This document shows, in pieces, positions 18,287 to 24,197 of a stretch of 24,197 bases of DNA (position 1 is the first letter of the stretch; each line of letters starts with the position of its first letter). A program made the position numbers and the translations under genes. The stretch is from a virus: positions 1-24,197 of the IMG/VR virus record IMGVR_UViG_3300042482_001459. One strand, 5' to 3'. The notes beneath the pieces are model-generated. The model saw only the letters and a program-made list of their open reading frames with translations. It did no database searches and was not told the origin of the DNA.

Positions 18287-21200
18287 ATGTCAAACACTAG
18301 AATAACTGATTTACCTATAGTTCTATCGGCAGCTCCAGACGATAGGATATATATAGTTACGGACTATACTGGAGGTACCTCGGGGACCTCGGGTCAAATA
18401 GCTTTTTCGTCCTTTACGGCTAGCATAACAGGAGGTACCTCAGGCACCTCTGGTATCAATGGAACTTCAGGAACTAGTGGTACCTCAGGTACAAACGGTT
18501 CTTCGGGAACTAGTGGTACCTCAGGTACAAACGGTTCTTCGGGAACTAGCGGTTCTTCAGGTACAGACGGTACATCAGGGACTAATGGTACATCAGGTAC
18601 AGATGGTTCTTCAGGTACAGACGGTACATCAGGTACTAGTGGAACCTCAGGTTCTTCGGGATCTAGTGGAACATCGGGAACTAGCGGAACATCAGGAACT
18701 AATGGCACATCAGGGACTAATGGTACATCAGGTACAGACGGTACATCAGGTACTAGTGGAACATCAGGAACTAGTGGTACATCTGGATCGAGTGGTACAT
18801 CTGGATCGAGTGGTACATCAGGAACTGACGGAACTAGTGGATTAGAAGGAAACCTTGCGGCATGGAGATTCACAGGGAATACTGATACTTCTATCAATCC
18901 TGGACTAACTTATTTTTCATTAGACAGTGGAGATGACTTCGGTGCTACTACTACATCTATTGCAATAAATGATACTGCTTATAGTCCTCAAGTATCTTTT
19001 GGAACAATACTTAATGGATTAACGATTGGAACAATATTAAAAATTGTTAAAGTTGACGATCCAACATTTTTCAAACTTTTACGAATTACGGGTGTTACAC
19101 CTTTAGTAGGTAGTTTCGAAGATTTTAGTGTTCAACAGGTAGCATCAGGAGGGTCAGGGTTTATTGCTGACAATTCTGAGTTTATCGTGATAGTTATTGG
19201 ACAATCAGGAACAAGTGGTACATCTGGTTCAAGTGGTACATCAGGAACTAGTGGTACATCTGGTACCTCAGGAACATCAGGTACTAGTGGTACTTCAGGT
19301 ACTAGTGGTACTTCGGGAACAAGTGGAACTTCAGGTACTAGTGGTACATCAGGTACTAGTGGTACATCAGGAACTAGTGGTACATCAGGAACTAGTGGTA
19401 CATCAGGAACTAGTGGTACATCAGGTACTAGCGGAACATCTGGAACATCAGGTACATCAGGAACTAGTGGTACATCAGGTACATCAGGAACTAGTGGTAC
19501 ATCAGGTACTAGTGGTACTTCAGGTACTAGTGGTACTTCAGGAACTAGTGGAACATCAGGAACATCAGGAACTAGCGGAACATCAGGTACATCAGGAACC
19601 TCAGGAACTAGTGGTACATCAGGTACTAGTGGCACTTCAGGAACTAGCGGAACATCAGGGACTAGTGGTACATCAGGTACTAGTGGTACATCAGGAACTA
19701 GTGGTACATCAGGTACTAGTGGTACATCAGGTACTAGCGGAACATCTGGAACATCAGGTACATCAGGAACTAGTGGTACATCAGGTACTAGTGGTACATC
19801 AGGTACATCAGGAACTAGTGGTACATCAGGTACTAGTGGTACTTCAGGTACTAGTGGTACTTCAGGAACTAGTGGAACATCAGGAACATCAGGAACTAGC
19901 GGAACATCAGGTACATCAGGAACCTCAGGAACTAGTGGTACATCAGGTACTAGTGGCACTTCAGGAACTAGCGGAACATCAGGAACTAGCGGAACATCAG
20001 GTACATCAGGAACCTCAGGAACTAGTGGTACATCAGGAACTAGTGGTACATCAGGTACTAGTGGTACTTCAGGAACTAGCGGAACATCAGGAACTAGTGG
20101 TACTTCAGGAACCTCAGGAACAAGTGGAACATCTGGAACTTCAGGAACTAGCGGTACATCAGGAACATCAGGAACTAGCGGTACATCTGGTACCTCAGGA
20201 ACATCAGGAACCAATGGTACTTCAGGAACAAGTGGAACTTCAGGTACATCTGGTACTTCAGGTACTAGTGGTACATCAGGTACATCAGGTACATCAGGTA
20301 CTAGTGGAACTTCAGGTACAAGCGGAACTTCAGGAACTAGCGGAACATCAGGTACATCAGGAACTAGTGGAACATCAGGTACAAGTGGAACATCAGGTAC
20401 AAGTGGTACTTCAGGAACAAGTGGTACTTCAGGAACAAGTGGTACTTCAGGAACTAGTGGTACTTCGGGAACAAGTGGTACTTCAGGAACTAGTGGTACT
20501 TCGGGAACAAGTGGTACATCAGGAACCAATGGTACTTCAGGAACAAGTGGTACATCTGGAACTAGCGGAACCTCAGGAACTAGCGGTACATCAGGTACAT
20601 CAGGAACTAGTGGTACATCAGGCACAAGCGGAACTTCAGGTACAAGCGGAACTTCAGGTACAAGCGGAACTTCAGGTACAAGTGGTACATCAGGTACATC
20701 AGGAACTAGTGGAACATCTGGTACATCTGGTACATCTGGTACTTCAGGTACAAGTGGTACTTCAGGTACAAGTGGTACTTCAGGAACTAGTGGTATATCA
20801 GGTACTAACGGTACATCAGGTCTTTCGGGTGTAAATGGTACCTCAGGAACTAGTGGAGCCTCTGGTTCAAGTGGAACTTCAGGAACGTCAGGAACTAGCG
20901 GTACATCAGGAACAAGTGGTACATCTGGTTCAAGTGGTACATCTGGTTCAAGTGGTACATCAGGAACTAGTGGAACTTCGGGAACTAGTGGAACTTCGGG
21001 AACTAGCGGAACATCAGGAACAAGTGGTACTTCAGGAACAAGTGGTACTTCAGGAACAAGTGGTACTTCAGGAACAAGTGGTACATCAGGAACAAGTGGT
21101 ACTTCAGGAACTAGCGGAACATCAGGAACTAGCGGAACATCAGGTACTAGTGGTACCTCAGGAACTAGTGGTACTTCAGGAACAAGTGGTACATCAGGAA

Positions 21201-24197
21201 CAAGTGGTACTTCAGGAACTAGCGGAACATCAGGAACTAACGGAACATCAGGTACTAGTGGTACCTCAGGAACTAGTGGTACAAGTGGTACTTCAGGTAC
21301 CTCAGGTATAAATGGTACGTCAGGGACTAGTGGTACCTCAGGTACATCAGGTACTAGTGGTACCTCAGGAACTAGTGGTACATCAGGAACTAGTGGAACT
21401 TCGGGAATTAGTGGAACTTCGGGAACTAGTGGAACTTCGGGAACTAGTGGAACTTCGGGAACTAGTGGAACTTCGGGAACTAGTGGTACAAGTGGTACTT
21501 CAGGTACTAGTGGTACTTCAGGTACTAGTGGTACTTCGGGAACAAGTGGTACTTCAGGTACTAGTGGTATAAATGGGACAAGTGGTACATCAGGAACAAG
21601 TGGTACATCAGGAACTAGTGGTACATCAGGAACAAGTGGTACATCAGGAACTAGTGGTACATCAGGAACTAGCGGTACATCAGGAACTTCGGGAATAAGT
21701 GGTACTTCAGGAACTAGTGGTACTTCGGGAACAAGTGGTACTTCAGGTACTAGTGGTACTTCAGGTACTAGTGGTACAAATGGGACAAGTGGTACATCAG
21801 GAACTAGTGGTACTTCAGGTACAAGTGGTACATCAGGAACTAGTGGTACTTCAGGTACAAGTGGTACATCAGGAACTAGTGGTACATCAGGAACTAGTGG
21901 AACTAGCGGTACATCAGGAACATCAGGAACTAGCGGTACATCAGGTACATCAGGTACATCAGGAACTAGCGGAACATCGGGAACTAGCGGAACATCAGGA
22001 ACTAATGGTACATCAGGAACTAGTGGTACATCAGGAACTAGTGGTACATCAGGAACTAGTGGTACATCAGGAACTAGTGGTACATCAGGAACAAGTGGTA
22101 CATCAGGAACTAGTGGTACTTCAGGTACATCAGGAACTAGTGGTACATCAGGAACTAGTGGTACATCAGGCACAAGCGGAACTTCAGGTACAAGCGGAAC
22201 TTCAGGTACAAGTGGAACATCTGGTACATCAGGAACTAGTGGAACATCTGGTACATCAGGAAGTAGTGGTGTTAACGGTGGAGCGACTTCTATTTTTGAA
22301 TATCAAGCAGATACCGATACTCAAGACGGACAACCCGCGATAGGATTTATTCAATGGAATAATGCAACACAATCAGGATCGACAATTATATATGTGAATC
22401 ATATTGATACTGATGGAGATGATATTGGTATAATTCTAAATTTACTTCAAATAGGTAATAAAATTACTCTTCAAAATCAAACTCTTACATCTCAAAATCA
22501 AATATGGACAGTATCGGGTACACCAACTGAGGCAACTTCACAATATTGGTCAATTCCAGTAACTTTGGACTCATATGACCATACTTTTGTGGACAATGAG
22601 CCGATGATTTTAGCGATTCTAAGAACTTCTTTGGATGGTACTTCAGGAACAAGTGGTACATCTGGAACTAGCGGAACTTCAGGAACATCAGGAACTAGCG
22701 GAACATCAGGTACTTCAGGTACAAGTGGAACTTCAGGAACATCTGGCACTTCAGGTACTAGTGGTACATCAGGTTCTAGTGGTACATCAGGAACATCAGG
22801 TACCAGCGGTACTTCGGGAACTAGTGGAACCTCAGGAACTAGTGGTACTTCAGGTACATCTGGTACTTCAGGAACTAGTGGTACTTCAGGAACAAGTGGT
22901 ACTTCAGGTACAAATGGTACATCAGGTACTAGTGGTACTTCAGGTACTAGTGGTACTTCAGGTACTAGTGGTACTTCAGGTACTAGTGGTAGTTCAGGAA
23001 CAAGTGGTAGTTCAGGTACTAGTGGAAGTAGTGGACTTGAAGGAAACCTTGCAATATGGAGGTTCACAGGAAACACCGACACTAATGTCGATCCAGGATT
23101 AACTTATTTTTCATTAGATAGTGGGGAAGACTTTGGAGCAACAACTACTTCTATTGCAATAGACGATACTGCTTTTGACCCACAGGTGTCTTTTGTTACT
23201 TTATTAAACCTATTAACTGTTGGAACAATATTAAAAATTGTTAGTGTTAATAATTCTTCAATTTTCAAAGTATTACGAATAACTCAAGTACTACCTTCAG
23301 TAGGGGGATTCGAAAACTATGACGTATTACAGATTGCTTCTTCAGGCTCAGGGTCTATTTCTGATAATACTGAGTTTGCTATAATTTTAGGTGGACAAGC
23401 AGGAACATCTGGTTCTTCAGGAACTAGTGGTACATCTGGTTCTTCAGGAACAAGTGGAACCTCAGGAACTAACGGTACTTCAGGAACTAATGGTACGTCT
23501 GGTAGTAGTGGTACTTCAGGAACATCTGGTTCTTCAGGAACAAGTGGAACCTCAGGAACTAGTGGTTCTTCAGGTACAAGTGGTACATCAGGAACTAATG
23601 GTACGTCTGGCACTAGTGGTACCTCAGGAACATCTGGTTCTTCAGGTACAAGTGGAACATCAGGAACAAGTGGTACATCAGGTTCTTCAGGAACAAGTGG
23701 AACATCGGGAACTAGTGGGTCTTCAGGGACTAGCGGTACATCAGGAACTAGTGGTTCTTCAGGTACAAGTGGAACATCAGGAACTAGTGGAACATCTGGT
23801 TCTTCAGGAACAAGTGGAACATCGGGGACTAATGGTACTTCGGGTACAAGTGGAACATCAGGAACTAGTGGGTCTTCAGGAACTAGCGGTACATCAGGAA
23901 CTAGTGGTTCTTCAGGTACAAGTGGAACATCTGGTTCTTCAGGAACAAGTGGAACATCAGGAACTAATGGTACTTCGGGTACAAGTGGAACATCAGGAAC
24001 ATCTGGTTCTTCAGGAACAAGTGGTACTTCAGGAACTAGTGGAACATCTGGTTCTTCAGGAACAAGTGGTACATCAGGAACTAATGGTACTTCGGGTACA
24101 AGTGGAACATCAGGAACATCTGGTTCTTCAGGAACAAGTGGTACTTCAGGAACTAGTGGAACATCTGGTTCTTCAGGAACAAGTGGTACATCAGGAA
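18287..24197 (+). CDS. Giant collagen-like Gly-Thr-Ser tail fibre protein (3' end outside window)
   Basis: One frame is open from ATG 18287 to the right edge: 1970 complete codons with no stop. An in-frame TAG at 18281 fixes the start to this ATG. Residues 1-47 ([20 protein letters not shown], then [12 protein letters not shown]) resemble the short N-terminal attachment segment of phage fibre proteins. After that come four arrays of Gly-X-Y triplets, mainly Gly-Thr-Ser, at residues 50-185, 308-1331, 1451-1583 and 1706 to the end. They are separated by three globular modules of 119-122 residues. Glycine at every third position is the hallmark of collagen-like phage fibres, which trimerise; a polyglycine-II type fold is an alternative. 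The arrays have almost no proline or charge. Codons for the same peptide vary, so the peptide is under selection. The last gene of the adhesin block, it is probably the main long fibre for host contact. Confidence 0.9.
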   Translation, partial: MSNTRITDLPIVLSAAPDDRIYIVTDYTGGTSGTSGQIAFSSFTASITGGTSGTSGINGTSGTSGTSGTNGSSGTSGTSGTNGSSGTSGSSGTDGTSGTNGTSGTDGSSGTDGTSGTSGTSGSSGSSGTSGTSGTSGTNGTSGTNGTSGTDGTSGTSGTSGTSGTSGSSGTSGSSGTSGTDGTSGLEGNLAAWRFTGNTDTSINPGLTYFSLDSGDDFGATTTSIAINDTAYSPQVSFGTILNGLTIGTILKIVKVDDPTFFKLLRITGVTPLVGSFEDFSVQQVASGGSGFIADNSEFIVIVIGQSGTSGTSGSSGTSGTSGTSGTSGTSGTSGTSGTSGTSGTSGTSGTSGTSGTSGTSGTSGTSGTSGTSGTSGTSGTSGTSGTSGTSGTSGTSGTSGTSGTSGTSGTSGTSGTSGTSGTSGTSGTSGTSGTSGTSGTSGTSGTSGTSGTSGTSGTSGTSGTSGTSGTSGTSGTSGTSGTSGTSGTSGTSGTSGTSGTSGTSGTSGTSGTSGTSGTSGTSGTSGTSGTSGTSGTSGTSGTSGTSGTSGTSGTSGTSGTSGTSGTSGTSGTSGTSGTSGTSGTSGTSGTSGTSGTSGTSGTSGTSGTSGTSGTSGTSGTSGTSGTSGTSGTSGTSGTSGTNGTSGTSGTSGTSGTSGTSGTSGTSGTSGTSGTSGTSGTSGTSGTSGTSGTSGTSGTSGTSGTSGTSGTSGTSGTSGTSGTSGTSGTSGTSGTSGTSGTSGTSGTNGTSGTSGTSGTSGTSGTSGTSGTSGTSGTSGTSGTSGTSGTSGTSGTSGTSGTSGTSGTSGTSGTSGTSGTSGTSGTSGTSGTSGTSGISGTNGTSGLSGVNGTSGTSGASGSSGTSGTSGTSGTSGTSGTSGSSGTSGSSGTSGTSGTSGTSGTSGTSGTSGTSGTSGTSGTSGTSGTSGTSGTSGTSGTSGTSGTSGTSGTSGTSGTSGTSGTSGTSGTSGTSGTSGTSGTSGTNGTSGTSGTSGTSGTSGTSGTSGINGTSGTSGTSGTSGTSGTSGTSGTSGTSGTSGISGTSGTSGTSGTSGTSGTSGTSGTSGTSGTSGTSGTSGTSGTSGTSGTSGTSGINGTSGTSGTSGTSGTSGTSGTSGTSGTSGTSGTSGTSGTSGISGTSGTSGTSGTSGTSGTSGTSGTSGTNGTSGTSGTSGTSGTSGTSGTSGTSGTSGTSGTSGTSGTSGTSGTSGTSGTSGTSGTSGTSGTSGTSGTSGTSGTNGTSGTSGTSGTSGTSGTSGTSGTSGTSGTSGTSGTSGTSGTSGTSGTSGTSGTSGTSGTSGTSGTSGTSGTSGTSGTSGTSGTSGSSGVNGGATSIFEYQADTDTQDGQPAIGFIQWNNATQSGSTIIYVNHIDTDGDDIGIILNLLQIGNKITLQNQTLTSQNQIWTVSGTPTEATSQYWSIPVTLDSYDHTFVDNEPMILAILRTSLDGTSGTSGTSGTSGTSGTSGTSGTSGTSGTSGTSGTSGTSGTSGTSGSSGTSGTSGTSGTSGTSGTSGTSGTSGTSGTSGTSGTSGTSGTSGTNGTSGTSGTSGTSGTSGTSGTSGTSGSSGTSGSSGTSGSSGLEGNLAIWRFTGNTDTNVDPGLTYFSLDSGEDFGATTTSIAIDDTAFDPQVSFVTLLNLLTVGTILKIVSVNNSSIFKVLRITQVLPSVGGFENYDVLQIASSGSGSISDNTEFAIILGGQAGTSGSSGTSGTSGSSGTSGTSGTNGTSGTNGTSGSSGTSGTSGSSGTSGTSGTSGSSGTSGTSGTNGTSGTSGTSGTSGSSGTSGTSGTSGTSGSSGTSGTSGTSGSSGTSGTSGTSGSSGTSGTSGTSGTSGSSGTSGTSGTNGTSGTSGTSGTSGSSGTSGTSGTSGSSGTSGTSGSSGTSGTSGTNGTSGTSGTSGTSGSSGTSGTSGTSGTSGSSGTSGTSGTNGTSGTSGTSGTSGSSGTSGTSGTSGTSGSSGTSGTSG
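18434..18841 (+). repeat. Gly-X-Y array 1 (136 codons)
   Basis: A 9-base repeat in which every codon triplet starts with a Gly codon. It is the most mixed array: besides Gly-Thr-Ser it has Gly-Ser-Ser, Gly-Thr-Asn, Gly-Thr-Asp and Gly-Ile-Asn triplets. A short forerunner (GGTSGTSG) stands at 18371-18394, separated by 13 non-repeat residues. Confidence 0.95.
18842..19207 (+). other. Globular module 1 of the fibre (type A, 122 aa)
   Basis: Residues 186-307 of the fibre start with [16 protein letters not shown] and end with IVIVIGQS. The content is beta-rich and without cysteine. It aligns over its full length and without gaps to module 3 (23036-23401). Family not recognised; it probably acts as a trimerisation knob or a glycan-binding unit between rod segments. 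Confidence 0.8.
19431..19983 (+). repeat. Segmental duplication inside array 2
   Basis: The 229 bases at 19431-19659 recur at 19737-19983 without a single substitution, except that the second copy has one extra 18-base unit (about 19785-19802). The offset is 306 bases before and 324 after the extra unit. Confidence 0.85.
21061..21276 (+). repeat. 108-base direct tandem duplication in array 2
   Basis: 21061-21168 and 21169-21276 are identical apart from one base: AGC (Ser) at 21131-21133 against AAC (Asn) at 21239-21241. Each copy is 36 codons (twelve Gly-X-Y triplets). Confidence 0.85.
22280..22636 (+). other. Globular module 2 of the fibre (type B, 119 aa)
   Basis: Residues 1332-1450 start after GVNG with [17 protein letters not shown] and end with [13 protein letters not shown]. 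It is clearly different from modules 1 and 3 but keeps the same landmarks: an N-terminal T-D-T, a central '[10 protein letters not shown]' strand like [10 protein letters not shown], and a final 'DN.(E)..I.AI' strand. It is probably a distant paralogue. No family recognised. Confidence 0.75.
22637..23035 (+). repeat. Gly-X-Y array 3 (133 codons)
   Basis: A 399-base array, mainly Gly-Thr-Ser, with Gly-Ser-Ser triplets near the 3' end ([10 protein letters not shown]) just before module 3. Its size is close to that of array 1 (408 bases), which precedes the paralogous module 1. Confidence 0.95.
23036..23401 (+). other. Globular module 3 of the fibre (type A, 122 aa)
   Basis: Residues 1584-1705 have the same length as module 1 and align to it without gaps. 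Identical landmarks are [39 protein letters not shown] against IGTILKIV, and an ending of G-G-Q-A against I-G-Q-S. Differences are spread over the module and often conservative, so the duplication is old compared with the array copies. Confidence 0.8.
23402..24197 (+). repeat. Gly-X-Y array 4 (runs off the right edge)
   Basis: At least 265 codons. It differs in flavour from array 2 by a regular GSSG triplet pair (GGTTCTTCAGG) about every 36-60 bases and by recurrent GTNG. It is open at the window edge. Confidence 0.95.
23961..24194 (+). repeat. Perfect 117-base tandem repeat in array 4
   Basis: 23961-24077 and 24078-24194 are identical over all 117 bases (39 codons, thirteen triplets), and the pattern may continue beyond the window. 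Upstream of 23961 the similarity goes on with substitutions, so this is the newest step of a longer series. Confidence 0.9.

Larger units (their letters stand above)
19208..22279 (+). repeat. Gly-X-Y array 2 (1024 codons)
   Basis: This is a 3072-base array, almost all Gly-Thr-Ser, with rare Asn, Ile, Val, Leu or Ala in the X or Y place. At DNA level the prevailing unit is 18 bases (GGTACATCAGGAACTAGT), with the two serines coded by TCA and AGT in turn. It contains internal segmental copies (19431-19659 with 19737-19983; 21061-21168 with 21169-21276). The six-base palindrome ACTAGT recurs dozens of times. Confidence 0.95.

Noticed and set aside
18394-18897. Minus-strand Val-Pro-rich frame opposite array 1, and similar ones at 22498-23082 and 23317-23613
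   Set aside because: Same by-product of the array on the other strand; the ends lie in unrelated module sequence with no gene-like features.
19132-22173. A 1013-codon minus-strand frame of Val-Pro-Leu/Asp/Glu repeats
   Set aside because: It is the mirror of the Gly-Thr-Ser array: the 9-base unit holds no stop in this antisense frame. It has no independent start context, and it breaks off in the globular module region, where the plus frame goes on.
19197-22343. Plus-strand frames rich in Gln-Glu-Leu-Val-Val-His (also 18459-18845 and 22635-23102)
   Set aside because: These are a shifted reading of the same 9-base unit. They are broken by stops several times, while the Gly-X-Y frame is open throughout and joins the globular modules.
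18434-24197. CRISPR or other spaced direct-repeat array
   Set aside because: The repeats are contiguous, in phase with codons, and have no unique spacers; they code for a fibre.

Overview
The window looks like a stretch of a large contractile-tailed (myovirus-type, T4-like) phage genome, or a prophage of that kind, infecting a member of the Bacteroidetes/Flavobacteria. The phage assignment rests on a run of co-directional + strand tail genes: a GPW/gp25-family baseplate wedge protein, a gp6/J-like baseplate wedge protein, a P2 gpI-like region in a 995-residue protein, and a giant fibre protein. The host assignment is inferred from AT-rich sequence, no visible Shine-Dalgarno sequences, and SprB-type repeats (the family of the flavobacterial gliding adhesin) in a tail gene. 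No second host marker supports it, so it is likely rather than certain.

Layout. (1) Positions 3-281 are the last 92 codons of a class I ribonucleotide reductase alpha subunit, followed by a clear intrinsic terminator (295-320). (2) 365-2679: the gp25-like and gp6-like wedge genes. (3) 2778-11289: four genes overlapping by 1-14 bases: a 1635-residue structural protein with a carboxypeptidase-regulatory-like N-terminus and two internal hydrophobic segments, two unrecognised tail proteins, and a protein with a PKD-like fold. (4) 11329-17661: four more coupled genes: an unrecognised protein, the gpI-like 995-residue protein, a seven-repeat SprB-like protein, and a 101-residue protein. (5) 17753-18235: a small protein with a Thr-Pro stalk. 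(6) 18287 to the right edge: one uninterrupted frame of 1970 codons with no stop in the window, encoding a collagen-like Gly-Thr-Ser fibre. Four arrays of Gly-X-Y triplets alternate with three globular modules of about 120 residues; the longest array alone is 1024 residues.

How the parts fit: gp25, gp6 and the gpI-like protein would form the baseplate wedge. The 1635-residue protein and its coupled neighbours are probably further baseplate or tail-tip components, and the SprB-like, Thr-Pro and Gly-Thr-Ser proteins are probably surface-exposed adhesins or fibres. A motif [C/G]TATTTATAA lies before the genes at 365, 2778 and 11329, each of which follows an intergenic gap. Looser versions precede 17753 and 18287. 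It is a candidate late-promoter element.

The most interesting part is the fibre gene. Its DNA repeats at 9, 18, 108, 117 and about 306-324 bases, with exact or nearly exact copies that look like recent duplication. Its globular modules are paralogous and appear in the order A-B-A. No stretch over 300 bases lacks a gene. I saw no tRNA, rRNA, CRISPR array, insertion sequence or attachment site. The long Val-Pro-Leu frames on the minus strand and the Gln-Glu-Leu-Val-His frames on the plus strand between 18394 and 23613 are by-products of the repeat and are not genes.
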